DNA from: Sulfurospirillum barnesii SES-3
Lineage (GTDB): Bacteria > Campylobacterota > Campylobacteria > Campylobacterales > Sulfurospirillaceae
Length of the DNA stretch: 64,000 bases
Reading direction: 5' to 3'
NCBI RefSeq assembly: GCF_000265295.1
Contig: NC_018002.1
Location: forward strand, 434,001 to 498,000
Under the pieces are notes generated by a model. It worked only from the letters and a program-made list of their open reading frames with translations, was not told the origin of the DNA and made no database searches. A program made the position numbers and the translations under genes. Positions 20,325-28,978 of the stretch are shown here, one piece after another; position 1 is the stretch's first letter, and each line of letters opens with the position of its first letter.

Positions 20325-21668
20325 TTATTCGTTCATAATGGAGAGTAACTCTTCGTTATCCTTCGTTTTGAGCATTTTTGCATACAAGAATTTCAAGGCT
20401 TCGATATCTTCCATTTGGTTAATAGCACTACGAAGCGCCCATACTTTTTGTAGGGTATCAGGGCTTAGAAGAAGCTCTTCTTTTCTCGTTCCTGATTTCA
20501 TAATATTGACCGCTGGGTAGATTCTACGGTCTGAAATGTTTCTATCTAAGACAATTTCGCTGTTACCCGTACCTTTAAACTCTTCAAAAATAACCTCATC
20601 CATTCGACTGCCTGTCTCAATCAGTGCGGTTGAGATAATGGTTAAGCTTCCACCATTTTCAATATTTCGAGCAGCACCAAAAAAACGTTTTGGTTTGTGC
20701 AATGCATTGGCATCCACACCACCACTTAACACTTTACCGCTGGATGGGGTAACGGTATTGTACGCACGAGCTAGACGAGTGATTGAATCTAAAAGAATAA
20801 TCACATCTTTGCCCATTTCCACACGGCGTTTTGCTTTTTCAATGACAAGGTTTGCCACACGGACATGGTTGGAAGCTGGCATATCAAAGGTGGAGCTATA
20901 CACTTCGCCTTGAACACAGCGTTGCATATCGGTCACCTCTTCAGGTCTTTCATCAACGAGTAAAACAATGAGTTCAGACTCAGGATGGTTACGTGCAATG
21001 CCGTGTGCTAACTCTTTCATGAGTTCTGTTTTACCGCTTCGTGGAGGTGCTACAATCAGCCCACGTTGACCTTTACCCAGTGGTGTAAAGAGGTCTAGCA
21101 CACGTCCTGTAATTTTCATTGGGTCGTATTCAAGTTTAATTTTTTCAGTTGGATAAAGTGGTGTTAGGTTTTCAAAAAGAGGTCTTTTTTTACTTTCTGC
21201 AAGAGGAAGATAATTAATCGCTTCAATTTTTAAAAGGGCGTAATAACGCTCTTGATCTTTGGGTGGGCGCACTTGACCTGTGACAATATCTCCCGTTCGA
21301 AGGGCGAATTTTTTGACTTGAGTGCTGCTCACATACGCATCATTCGCACTATCAGAAAAGTTAGCATCTGTGGCACGTAAAAAACCATAACCTTCACCTG
21401 CAATTTCTAAAATACCTGTAAAAAGAATGAATCCACCCTGATTGACTTGTGATTTTAAAATTTCAAACATTAAATCTTGACGTTTAAGTTCATTAGGATT
21501 TTCAATGCCAAGTTCTGTGGCAATCTCTAAGAGTTTTTCTAAAGGGATTGTTCTTAAGTTTTCTATTTTATAACCATCAACGGGGACATGTGTGCGTGAT
21601 TTGTTATGATGGGCAGGTTTTGTTTGCGCAGAGGTTTGGTTGTTTGAGGTTGGAGTGTTTCCGCTCAT
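20325..21668 (-). CDS. rho: Transcription termination factor Rho
   Basis: Hexameric RNA helicase that ends untranslated transcripts. The start is set at ATG 21668 (MSGNTPTSN) because GAAGG lies five bases upstream; an ATG at 21701 has no ribosome site. The protein has a polar low-complexity N-terminus (about 1-30), the Rho N-domain and cold-shock RNA-binding domain (about 40-150, GYGFLRA), and the ATPase domain with Walker [30 protein letters not shown] and the Q-loop and R-loop ([24 protein letters not shown]). 447 residues, usual length. Transcribed toward dnaX 57 bases away. Confidence 0.96.
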   Translation of the reverse strand: MSGNTPTSNNQTSAQTKPAHHNKSRTHVPVDGYKIENLRTIPLEKLLEIATELGIENPNELKRQDLMFEILKSQVNQGGFILFTGILEIAGEGYGFLRATDANFSDSANDAYVSSTQVKKFALRTGDIVTGQVRPPKDQERYYALLKIEAINYLPLAESKKRPLFENLTPLYPTEKIKLEYDPMKITGRVLDLFTPLGKGQRGLIVAPPRSGKTELMKELAHGIARNHPESELIVLLVDERPEEVTDMQRCVQGEVYSSTFDMPASNHVRVANLVIEKAKRRVEMGKDVIILLDSITRLARAYNTVTPSSGKVLSGGVDANALHKPKRFFGAARNIENGGSLTIISTALIETGSRMDEVIFEEFKGTGNSEIVLDRNISDRRIYPAVNIMKSGTRKEELLLSPDTLQKVWALRSAINQMEDIEALKFLYAKMLKTKDNEELLSIMNE

Positions 21669-21900
21669 TGTGCCTTCTTTGTATTTGGTTTGATCGTTCA
21701 TGAAGCTAGAGTCTCTGGTAGGGCAGAAATTCCCAAAGATAGAGTTGCTTGATTCGATTTTTTATGAGACTACTTTGTGAGAATTCTAAAAAAGTAGTAA
21801 TGGCGTAATTTTAGTCAAAGTGGGCGGATTTGTCAAGTAAAGCTAAAGTCAAAGTAGATAAAATGGGCGCAGAAAAAATTGGATAAAAGAAGTGAAATAC

Positions 21901-22587
21901 ATGAATGATTTGGTGCATTTGGCAATCATAATGGATGGCAATGGTAGATGGGCAAAACGTCAAGAAAAAGAGCGCTCTTTTGGGCATAAAGAAGGGGCAA
22001 AAAAAGTTCGTGAAATTACAAAATATGTCTCTAAAATGGGCATAAATTATTTAACGCTTTACGCCTTTAGTACTGAAAATTGGAACCGTCCAAAAGCTGA
22101 AGTGAGTGTCTTAATGAAGTTGCTTTCAAAATACCTTCATAGCGAAATTCCAACGCTTTTAGAAAACAATATTCGTTTTGATGTCATTGGTGATATGAGC
22201 AAGTTTTCAAGCACCTTGCAACATGAAATTGCCTACGCTAAAGAGAAAACAGCGCATTGTACAGGGCTTACACAGGTATTGGCGATTAATTATGGTGCTC
22301 GTGATGAGATTGTGCGAGCGGTGAATAAATCTTTACATGTAAAGGGAAATATCACGCAAGAAATACTCGAATCACATTTGGATACTGCAGGTATGCCTCC
22401 TGTAGATTTGTTGGTTCGAACAGGGGGCGATTGTAGGCTCTCTAACTTTTTACTTTGGCAGGCTGCTTATGCGGAACTCTTTTTTAGTAAAACACTCTGG
22501 CCAGACTTTTCTGTGGGAGAACTTGAGACGATTGTTTCAGAATACGCACAAGCTGAACGTCGTTTTGGAGGCGTTATTCTAGGGTAA
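21901..22587 (+). CDS. uppS: Undecaprenyl diphosphate synthase
   Basis: cis-Prenyltransferase that builds the C55 lipid carrier for peptidoglycan and other cell-wall polymers. The protein, 228 residues from ATG 21901, begins MNDLVHLAIIMDGNGRWAKR with the catalytic aspartate in MDGNGRWAK. LTLYAFSTENWNRP and LLVRTGGDCRLSNFLLWQAAYAELFF with the R-x-G-G-x-R-L-S-NF substrate site follow. A GTG at 21892 would add three residues. It is divergent from rho, with about 230 bases of promoter region between. A TACATGTA copy encodes Leu-His-Val at about residue 146. Confidence 0.95.
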   Translation: MNDLVHLAIIMDGNGRWAKRQEKERSFGHKEGAKKVREITKYVSKMGINYLTLYAFSTENWNRPKAEVSVLMKLLSKYLHSEIPTLLENNIRFDVIGDMSKFSSTLQHEIAYAKEKTAHCTGLTQVLAINYGARDEIVRAVNKSLHVKGNITQEILESHLDTAGMPPVDLLVRTGGDCRLSNFLLWQAAYAELFFSKTLWPDFSVGELETIVSEYAQAERRFGGVILG

Positions 22588-22630
22588 TGGTGTTAAAGTT
22601 TTATTTACTTGTAAAAGATACAATAAAACA

Positions 22631-22644
22631 TTAATTATCATTAA
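22631..22644 (+). promoter_or_regulatory. Possible Fur-like operator
   Basis: TTAATTATCATTAA directly ahead of the ribosome site of the next gene. On the reverse strand the extended stretch matches about 13 of 19 positions of the classical Fur box. AT-rich intergenic DNA gives such matches by chance, so this is weak. Confidence 0.25.
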
Positions 22645-22653
22645 GGATGTTCC

Positions 22654-23088
22654 ATGAAATATTTCTACGCTTTATTTTTGTTTGTGTTGCCTTTGGCTCT
22701 TTTTGCCAATACGCTTAAAGAAGGCTCTGCGATTGAGTTTCCTTCTATTAAGGATCAGTTTGAAAAAAAGGTTTTACTAACAGCCCAAACCAAACAGGTT
22801 ATTGTTGCTTTTACACAAGCCCAAGGCTCTTCTATCAAAAGTTTTTTAGAAAAAAATCCAAACTATCTTGCTGAAAACAATGCCATATATATTATGGATG
22901 CAACGGCGGTTCCTAGTATGGTGATGAGTTTGTTTATGATGCCAAAATTTAAGAAGTATTCGTATTCAATAGGGCTTTTGGAAGATAAAAAAGATGTAGC
23001 CTATTTTCCTAAAAAAGAGGAGCATATGACGATTATTCAGCTGGATAATTTTACGGTAAGCTCCGTTACGTTCAAAGAGACATTTTAA
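22654..23088 (+). CDS. Exported hypothetical protein, 144 residues
   Basis: Begins MKYFYALFLFVLPLALFAN, a signal peptide with an A-N cleavage region at about residue 18-19. The mature part reads LLTAQTKQVIVAFTQAQGSSIKSFLEKNP, then AIYIMDATAVPSMVMSLF; the strand-helix-strand pattern followed by a V-P could be a thioredoxin-like fold, but the CxxC is missing. No family is recognised. It is a single gene ended by a strong hairpin, with the possible Fur-like site just upstream. Confidence 0.65.
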   Translation: MKYFYALFLFVLPLALFANTLKEGSAIEFPSIKDQFEKKVLLTAQTKQVIVAFTQAQGSSIKSFLEKNPNYLAENNAIYIMDATAVPSMVMSLFMMPKFKKYSYSIGLLEDKKDVAYFPKKEEHMTIIQLDNFTVSSVTFKETF

Positions 23089-23092
23089 GAGA

Positions 23093-23120
23093 CTTTTGCA
23101 AGGGTTTACCCTTGCAAAAG
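23093..23120. terminator. Bidirectional hairpin terminator
   Basis: Perfect 12-bp stem CTTTTGCAAGGG / CCCTTGCAAAAG with a TTTA loop, five bases after the stop of the exported protein gene and nine bases before the end of the convergent dctM gene. Confidence 0.75.
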
Positions 23121-23128
23121 ATACAAGA

Positions 23129-24481
23129 TTATTTAAGCATCATAGAAACGCCGTACACTTCAGGGAAGAGGGTAAAGACAATCATCACACCAACTTGTAA
23201 AAGAATAAAAGGAAGTACACCTTTGTAAATATCTATTGTCTTAACACTTGAGGGCGCAACACCACGCAAATAAAAGAGACTAAACCCAAACGGGGGCGTT
23301 AGAAAAGAGGTTTGCAGATTGAGTGCAATGAGCAGTGCATACCACACGGGGTTAATCCCAATTGCTTCAGCAATAGGCGCTAAAATCGGTACAATAATAT
23401 AAGAAATCTCAACAAAATCAATAAAAAATCCTAATGCCATAATCGCAATCATAGAAACAACGATAAAGCCCCATTTTTCACCAGGAAGGCTTCGCATAAC
23501 CTCTTCAACAATTTCATCACCACCTGTGTAAGAGAAAACCATAGAGAATGCCGTTGCTCCAATTAAAATGGCAAACACCATGGCGGTTGTTTTGACCGTT
23601 TCCAAAGAGGCTTCATGAATCATTTTAAACGAGAAAGATTTGTACATCCATGCCAAAATCATCGCACCAATACATCCAACTGCAGAGGATTCTGTAGGTG
23701 TTGCAATGCCTTCAAAAATTGAGCCTAGAACAAGAATAATAAGAATAAGTGGTGGCAAAATGGCTTTAAACGCATTGATGATTTGCTGCATTTTGTTGTC
23801 TATAAATTCATTTTTTGGAATAGCAGGGGCTGTATCTTTATTTAAAAAGGAAACAATTAAAATGTACAAAATATACACTGCAACCAAGGTCAATCCTGGC
23901 CAAAAAGCACCTTCAAATAAATCACCCACAGGTTGCTGAAAGACATCCCCTAAAATAATTAAAACAACCGAGGGAGGGATGATTTGTCCTAGGGTACCTG
24001 AGGCGCAAATGGTACCACAGGCCAATGATTTTGAATAGTTGTATTTGAGCATAACAGGCAGAGAAATAACACCCATTGCAACTACGCTAGCACCTACAAC
24101 TCCTGTAGAAGCGGCCAGTAAAGCACCCACTAAAACGGTGCTAATCGCTAAGCCTCCACGCACTTCACCAAATAAAAAGCCCATTGCTTCTAAAAGACGC
24201 TCTGCTAAGCGTGATTTTTGGAGGATAATGCCCATCAAAATAAACATTGGAACTGCCATTAAAATGGTGTTATTCATAATCGCCCAAATACGGTGAGGCA
24301 TAAAAGCAAACATATTGACACCTGCTTGAAACCCCTCAATGAGGGTTCCCCCGTCCATTAAAGATTCAAAAATACCTGAGAAGAGACCAAAGAAAACAGA
24401 AACCGCACCAAAGGTAAACGCAACAGGAAAGCCAATGAGTAGCATAAGCATTCCCACAAAAAACATAACAATGCCAATCAT
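23129..24481 (-). CDS. TRAP transporter large permease (DctM type, TakM-like)
   Basis: Large membrane subunit of a TRAP importer, which takes up organic acids with a sodium gradient. 450 residues, about twelve hydrophobic segments. Family motifs include LLIGFPVAFTFGAVSVFFG near the N-terminus, the AVPMFILMGIIL stretch, GTLGQIIPPSVVLIILGDV and LQTSFLTPPFGFSLFYLRG. The longer permease type, compared with the 427-residue DctM in this window at 47.6 kb, goes with the TakP class. Its start overlaps the dctQ stop by four bases. Confidence 0.93.
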   Translation of the reverse strand: MIGIVMFFVGMLMLLIGFPVAFTFGAVSVFFGLFSGIFESLMDGGTLIEGFQAGVNMFAFMPHRIWAIMNNTILMAVPMFILMGIILQKSRLAERLLEAMGFLFGEVRGGLAISTVLVGALLAASTGVVGASVVAMGVISLPVMLKYNYSKSLACGTICASGTLGQIIPPSVVLIILGDVFQQPVGDLFEGAFWPGLTLVAVYILYILIVSFLNKDTAPAIPKNEFIDNKMQQIINAFKAILPPLILIILVLGSIFEGIATPTESSAVGCIGAMILAWMYKSFSFKMIHEASLETVKTTAMVFAILIGATAFSMVFSYTGGDEIVEEVMRSLPGEKWGFIVVSMIAIMALGFFIDFVEISYIIVPILAPIAEAIGINPVWYALLIALNLQTSFLTPPFGFSLFYLRGVAPSSVKTIDIYKGVLPFILLQVGVMIVFTLFPEVYGVSMMLK

Positions 24482-24996
24482 TTTTTCTCCTCCAGTGTTG
24501 CTTTGCGATAAAGGTTAATATTTTTAATAACAAACCCTGTTGCAATAAAGATAAGCAACCAAAAAGAGAAAGGAATAAAGGCTTTTAAAATCCATCGGTG
24601 CGTCAACCCTCCTGGATCGCCACTAATTTCATGGGTGCTAAATGCTTCCATAACAAAGCCAACAGACCCCAATGCTATCAAAAGAGCAATAGGCGTGATA
24701 AATAAAAAAGCACCTACAATATTGACCAATGCTTTTTTCTTTTCACTAAATTTAGTGTACAAGATGTCAACACGCACATGCGCATCTTCTTTAAGCGCAT
24801 ACGATGTCCCTAAAAGAATAATCAAGGAAAAAATATGCCACTCTAACTCTTGAAATGCAATGGAACCACTTTTGAACACATACCGCATAAAAACATCGTA
24901 AAAGATATTTAACATCATTGCTATCATCAGAAACGAACAGAGATACCCTATGTAATCAGCTATCGTATCGAAGATTTTTTCTGCTTTAATTAACAC
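24478..24996 (-). CDS. TRAP transporter small permease (DctQ type)
   Basis: Small membrane subunit, 172 residues, four hydrophobic segments. I take GTG 24996 as the start because AAAAGGAG precedes it; the open frame reaches 25080 but that region holds the intercistronic hairpins. The N-terminal GYLCSFLMIAMMLNIFYDVFMRY and the HIFSLIILLGTSYALKEDAHVRVDIL segment match the DctQ family (E-x-H-V-R-V-D). Located between the binding-protein gene and dctM. Confidence 0.88.
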   Translation of the reverse strand: MLIKAEKIFDTIADYIGYLCSFLMIAMMLNIFYDVFMRYVFKSGSIAFQELEWHIFSLIILLGTSYALKEDAHVRVDILYTKFSEKKKALVNIVGAFLFITPIALLIALGSVGFVMEAFSTHEISGDPGGLTHRWILKAFIPFSFWLLIFIATGFVIKNINLYRKATLEEKK

Positions 24997-25018
24997 GCTA
25001 CTCCTTTTCCTAAATACT

Positions 25019-25062
25019 AAAAGAGACCAGCAAACAAAACCATTTTCTTGCTGGTCTCTTTT
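25019..25062 (-). terminator. Long intercistronic hairpin between the TakP-like gene and dctQ
   Basis: A 15-bp perfect stem (AAAAGAGACCAGCAA at 25019-25033 and its complement at 25048-25062) with a 14-base loop; in the direction of transcription it ends in TTTT. It probably ends or attenuates much of the transcript after the binding-protein gene so that the binding protein is made in excess over the permeases. Confidence 0.65.
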
Positions 25063-25074
25063 AATATCATGGAG

Positions 25075-25103
25075 GTTCACTTCCTCATGATAAGGAAGTG
25101 AAC
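25075..25103 (-). terminator. Second hairpin directly after the TakP-like gene
   Basis: An 11-bp stem, GTTCACTTCCT and its complement, with a 7-base loop, 10 bases after the stop codon. It is not followed by a T run in the direction of transcription, so it may protect the 3' end of the upstream message rather than end transcription. Confidence 0.5.
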
Positions 25104-25113
25104 AGTCTCAAAA

Positions 25114-26178
25114 TTATTGATTGTCTCTAATGTATGCAAATTCACCAATATTTGTCCATGCACGTGCTTTTTTCATATAGGCTTGTTGTGAATCATTAAT
25201 CCGTTTGAACTCTGGATTGTTTGCTGATTGCTCAGCAATCAAATCTGCATTGGCTTGACGCATCGCATCCATAACAGGTTTTGGAAACGATTTGATTTTG
25301 ATATTAGGATATTCAGTCTTAATTTTATCCCATGCTGTTGCACTCATATCGTAATTTTGAATTAACATATCGTACGCCGCTGTTTTCATTGCTGTCTTAA
25401 GAATCGCCTTATTTTTATCTGATAGTTTATCAAATTTAGCTTTATTTACCACAAATTGAAGCTCTGTTGCTGGTTCATGCCATCCTGTATAATAATAAGG
25501 TGCGATTTTGTGAAAGCCCATAGAAACATCCATACCAGGTCCTACCCATTCAAGTGCATCAATGGTTCCACGCTCCAAAGAAGTGTAAAGCTCACCTGGG
25601 GCAATGTTGGTTACTGAACAGCCAAGTTTGGCAAAAATTTCACCTGCAAAGCCAGGAATACGCATCTTAAGACCTTTAAGGTCGTCTAGAGAGTTAATCT
25701 CTTTTCTAAACCATCCGCCCATTTGAACCCCTGTATTTCCACCAGGGAAGGCATACATGCCGTGTTTTTCGTAGGATTTTTGCATAATATCCATACCGCC
25801 ACCAAAATAGAACCATGCGTATTGCTCAAGTGCGTTCATACCAAAAGGCATGGTTGTAAACATAAGTAATACAGGGTCTTTACCTTTGTAATAATACGAT
25901 GCAGTATGACCCATATCGTACTGACCTAGCTTTACCATATCCATGATACCAAAAGCAGATTTATGTTTATTGACCGCATCTACTTTAATTTGAAACTCAC
26001 CCCCACTCATCTCTTCGACCATTTTAGCCATGTTGGCAACGGAGTCTGTAAAAGGTGGAAATTCTGCATTCCAAGAAGTCGCTAACTTCCATGTAACTTT
26101 GTCACTTGCTGCATTTCCTGCCACAGCCAATGCACAGATTAAGGCAATACTTCCAAGAATTTTCTTTGAAAATTTCAT
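25114..26178 (-). CDS. TRAP transporter solute-binding protein, TakP-like
   Basis: Periplasmic binding protein, 354 residues from ATG 26178 (AAGGAG five bases upstream; GTG 26184 is in frame). Signal peptide KKILGSIALICALAVAGNAA. The pattern MGHTASYYYKGKDPVL, GNTGVQMGGWFRKEIN.LDDLKGLKMRI, then ERGTIDALEWVGP matches the TakP group of DctP proteins from Rhodobacter, which bind 2-oxoacids such as pyruvate. The arginine and tryptophan-glutamate (R-I-P-G, E-W-V-G-P) ligand residues are in place. It is the first gene of a three-gene operon; the exact substrate (2-oxoacid or lactate) is inferred. Confidence 0.9.
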   Translation of the reverse strand: MKFSKKILGSIALICALAVAGNAASDKVTWKLATSWNAEFPPFTDSVANMAKMVEEMSGGEFQIKVDAVNKHKSAFGIMDMVKLGQYDMGHTASYYYKGKDPVLLMFTTMPFGMNALEQYAWFYFGGGMDIMQKSYEKHGMYAFPGGNTGVQMGGWFRKEINSLDDLKGLKMRIPGFAGEIFAKLGCSVTNIAPGELYTSLERGTIDALEWVGPGMDVSMGFHKIAPYYYTGWHEPATELQFVVNKAKFDKLSDKNKAILKTAMKTAAYDMLIQNYDMSATAWDKIKTEYPNIKIKSFPKPVMDAMRQANADLIAEQSANNPEFKRINDSQQAYMKKARAWTNIGEFAYIRDNQ

Positions 26179-26399
26179 ACTCACTCCTTATAATATTTTG
26201 AAACTGAAGTGATGATAAGTGATGCGTTATAAAAGATATATTAGATTTGTTAGCTAAATGTAGATACAAGCAAAAACTAATGATATGTCACAAAAATGTA
26301 ACAATGAAAATCTTGAGTAAAGTCCATCACATAAGGTTTTGCACCATTTTTAGGCACTTTTTATAAAAAAAGAGGTGTATTTCAAATCTACACACTCTC

Positions 26400-26413
26400 T
26401 TGATTGAGATCAA
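26400..26413 (+). promoter_or_regulatory. FNR/Crp-type operator upstream of hcp
   Basis: TTGATTGAGATCAA, a perfect match to the FNR consensus TTGAT-N4-ATCAA. Its centre lies about 66 bases before the hcp ATG. A TAAGAT at 26440-26445 could be the -10 box; with a start near 26448-26452 the operator centre would fall close to -41.5, an activating (class II) position. Confidence 0.75.
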
Positions 26414-26472
26414 TCAATGACATCAAGCATCCCTCCTGCTAAGATGCTGGCATATTTTAATGAGGAGTGATT

Positions 26473-27804
26473 ATGTCTTTAAGTATGTTTTGTGACCAAT
26501 GTTCGATGAGTGCAATAAACGGCTGTGGTGCTAAAGGTCAAGATATGGGAACGTGTGGCAAAGATGCCAACCTAGCAAAGCTTCAAGATATTATGATTTA
26601 TGGTCTTAAAGGTTTGAGCGCATATCGTGGTCATGCCAACGAATTTGGCGCTGATACGAAAAAAGTCGATGATGTCATCGCTGAAACACTTTACTTTACG
26701 CTCACCAATGTCAACTTTAACTTTGATGACCACATCAAACAACTGATGAAAGTAGGAACCGCAGGCATTGAGATGATGAACATCCTAAGTGAAGCACACA
26801 CGTCTCACCTAGGCATCCCAACACCAGTAAAAATCTCTCAAAATAAGGCTGAGGGTAAAGGAATACTCGTCAGCGGTCACAACCTCGATATGTTGCTTGA
26901 ACTTCTTAAACAAACGGAGGGAAAAGGCATCAATATCTACACCCACTCAGAGATGCTACCCGCTCATGCGTACCCAGAACTTAAGAAATTTGCACACCTT
27001 AAAGGCAACATCGGTAAAGCATGGTTTGACCAATCCACATTGTTCGAGCAATGGGCTGGCACTATCATCGTGAACACCAACTGTATCGTTCCACCAAAAT
27101 CAAGTGCTACCTACATCGACCGTATGTACACGTATGACATCGTAGGCGTTAAAGAAAGCAAAAAAATCCACGGAAATGATTTTAGTGAAGTTATCGCTCA
27201 AACACTTGCACTTCCAGACATCACAGGATTTGACAGCGAGGACACGCTTGTAACGGGTCATCATTACAAAACTATCTTAGGACTAGCACCTCAAATCTTA
27301 GAAGCCGTCCAAGCAGGAAAAATCAGCCAGTTCTTTGTTATCGCAGGGTGTGATGCCCCAGGTCGTGGTGGCGAATACTACCGTGAGTTAGCAAGTTCAC
27401 TCCCCAATGACTGCGTTATCTTAACTTCAAGTTGTGGTAAATTTAGATTTAACGACATCGACTTTGGAACAGTAGCAGACACAGGCATCCCTCGTTACCT
27501 AGACTTAGGACAATGCAACGACAGCAACGGCGGTATCCACATCGCTCTAGCCATCAGTGCAGCACTCAATACCCCAGTCAACGACCTTCCTATCTCTATC
27601 GTTCTAAGCTGGATGGAGCAAAAAGCCGTCCTTATCTTGTTGTCACTCTTTAGCATCGGCATCAAAGACATCTACCTAGGACCCAAACCACCACAATTTG
27701 TCACGGATGATATTTTTGCGTTCTTACAAGAGAATTTTAACTTGCATTTAACAGGTGATGCAAAAGAAGATATGAAAAATTTGTTGATTAAAAAAGCTGC
27801 GTAA
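26473..27804 (+). CDS. hcp: Hybrid cluster protein Hcp (hydroxylamine reductase), short form
   Basis: Hcp carries a [4Fe-4S] cluster and a hybrid Fe-S-O cluster and is linked to removal of nitric oxide or hydroxylamine under low oxygen. The protein, 443 residues from ATG 26473 (GAGGAG upstream), begins SMFCDQCSMSAINGCGAKG, holding the N-terminal cluster cysteines. Hybrid cluster ligands visible are VSGHNLDML, THSEMLPAHAYPE, VNTNCIVPP, AGCDAPG, TSSCGKFR, and the final EQKAV. At 443 residues it is shorter than the 540-residue form, with a shortened segment after the N-terminal cluster. Preceded by a perfect FNR-type site. Confidence 0.94.
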   Translation: MSLSMFCDQCSMSAINGCGAKGQDMGTCGKDANLAKLQDIMIYGLKGLSAYRGHANEFGADTKKVDDVIAETLYFTLTNVNFNFDDHIKQLMKVGTAGIEMMNILSEAHTSHLGIPTPVKISQNKAEGKGILVSGHNLDMLLELLKQTEGKGINIYTHSEMLPAHAYPELKKFAHLKGNIGKAWFDQSTLFEQWAGTIIVNTNCIVPPKSSATYIDRMYTYDIVGVKESKKIHGNDFSEVIAQTLALPDITGFDSEDTLVTGHHYKTILGLAPQILEAVQAGKISQFFVIAGCDAPGRGGEYYRELASSLPNDCVILTSSCGKFRFNDIDFGTVADTGIPRYLDLGQCNDSNGGIHIALAISAALNTPVNDLPISIVLSWMEQKAVLILLSLFSIGIKDIYLGPKPPQFVTDDIFAFLQENFNLHLTGDAKEDMKNLLIKKAA

Positions 27805-27821
27805 GCGTTACATGTAAAGAG

Positions 27822-27860
27822 GAGAAAGCTTCGATAGAGGCTTTCTCATTTTAGTTTTTC
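27822..27860 (+). terminator. Terminator of hcp
   Basis: An 11-bp stem (GAGAAAGCTTC with GAGGCTTTCTC, one G-T pair) and a GATA loop, followed by ATTTTAGTTTTTC. A TACATGTA copy lies just upstream. Confidence 0.7.
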
Positions 27861-27868
27861 AGATGCGT

Positions 27869-28093
27869 TTAATGCCAACAACATCTATCTTTGTCCCAAA
27901 GGATGTCATCGCCTTTTATTTTATTGAATTCTCTTAAAACTTTTCTATCAATAGTAAGCGTTTTATGTGTCGTTTCAAAAACAAATTCTTTACCAAATTT
28001 GTCTTTGATGACATCTGCAAGCCCCACCTGAGGCAAAGAGCCATTTTTCTTTATTTCATTTAACATAAAACCAGCAACATCTTTTACGCTCAT
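27869..28093 (-). CDS. Small conserved protein, DUF6953-like
   Basis: 74 residues from the third of three tandem ATGs (28093; the first is 28099), with AAAGGAA upstream. It reads SVKDVAGFMLNEIKKNGSL, then FGKEFVFETTHKTLTIDRKVLREF, and ends WDKDRCCWH. The pattern FG-x-E-F-V...L-x-I-D-R-K-V-L-x-E-F followed by W-x-(x)-W is what I recall for the DUF6953 family of small proteins of unknown function. Its start is 204 bases from the end of the accessory island at 28304. Confidence 0.55.
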   Translation of the reverse strand: MSVKDVAGFMLNEIKKNGSLPQVGLADVIKDKFGKEFVFETTHKTLTIDRKVLREFNKIKGDDILWDKDRCCWH

Positions 28094-28260
28094 CATCATT
28101 TCCTTTTTTACGCATCGTGTAAGTCTGTTGCATCATACAAAAAATATCATTAAAGAAGAAAAGCTAATCCGTTAGTGCCTTGAGGCTTCTGGTTATTTTC
28201 TTTACATGTAAAGATGGTTATCTTTGAAATTTTTTCTTAATGGATTGAATTGGGATGCTG

Positions 28261-28290
28261 AAAAGTTAAAAGTTTAGCTTAGATCCCTAA
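28261..28290. repeat. REP-like fragment at the island edge
   Basis: AAAAGTTAAAAGTTTAGC followed by a degenerate TTAGATCCC. The first 18 bases are shared with 50495-50511, where the element continues into AGCCCTGACCCC. Located 14 bases downstream of the nuclease-like gene's stop, so it marks one border of the AT-rich island. Confidence 0.4.
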
Positions 28291-28303
28291 AATTGAATTA
28301 TGG

Positions 28304-28978
28304 TTATGCAATTTGTAGCTTATTTTTAGTTTTATTGATAGTTTTTTCATGAAAAACTTGCATATAGAATTTTTCTGCTAAATACATATGTGCAATTAAA
28401 TTAGAAGGTTTTTCAAGTTTAGGGTTGATAATTACATTAACTTCATTAGGTGAAACCGACATAAGTCCAATATTGTTCTCTTTTAACAGTTCTTTATCCA
28501 CTCGATGTACAAACTCTTGGCTAATTGCTAAATAACTTTTATTTGAGTAAGGTTTATATCTCAGAGCTTGATAAAAACCATTTTTCCAATCATAAAGTTT
28601 AGCTTCTATAGATATAATATCTTTAACAGGAGCACTATATTTTTCTTTTACAAGTAAATTTTCATCATTTATTTGTTCTAGATTTCCGCCATCAAGTAAA
28701 AATTGAATTAAGCCAAATGCTTTTTTTTTGCTGAGAAACGTATTGCTATAAAACTCTTTTATTTCAATTATTTTATTTTTTCTATTTAGATAATTCATAA
28801 CAATAGAAATTAACTCATAATCTAAAATAAGCTCTTTTTTTTCTTCTAATTGTGTGGTATATACAAGATCAGCTATACCATTTCCCGAATTAAATTCATT
28901 AACAAAATGGCTATTTTTATGTCTAAAAGACAATTGTTCTTTTAAAATAGGAATCATCTCTTTTTCGTATCTAAACAT
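28304..28978 (-). CDS. PD-(D/E)XK nuclease-like protein, partner of the kinase
   Basis: 224 residues. NGIADLVY gives D37, then about 85 residues later SIEAKLYDWKNGFYQALRY gives E125-x-K127, Q137 and R140-Y141. Spacing and order (D...ExK...Q..RY) fit the PD-(D/E)XK nuclease core as seen in restriction-type enzymes, with a helical insert (residues about 50-110) that resembles a winged helix, with a recognisable helix-turn-helix (FLSKKKAFGLIQFLLDGG). The start ATG overlaps the stop of the kinase gene by 8 bases, so the two are co-translated. Codon use is strongly AT-rich. The nuclease call is an inference from motif geometry. Confidence 0.6.
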   Translation of the reverse strand: MFRYEKEMIPILKEQLSFRHKNSHFVNEFNSGNGIADLVYTTQLEEKKELILDYELISIVMNYLNRKNKIIEIKEFYSNTFLSKKKAFGLIQFLLDGGNLEQINDENLLVKEKYSAPVKDIISIEAKLYDWKNGFYQALRYKPYSNKSYLAISQEFVHRVDKELLKENNIGLMSVSPNEVNVIINPKLEKPSNLIAHMYLAEKFYMQVFHEKTINKTKNKLQIA

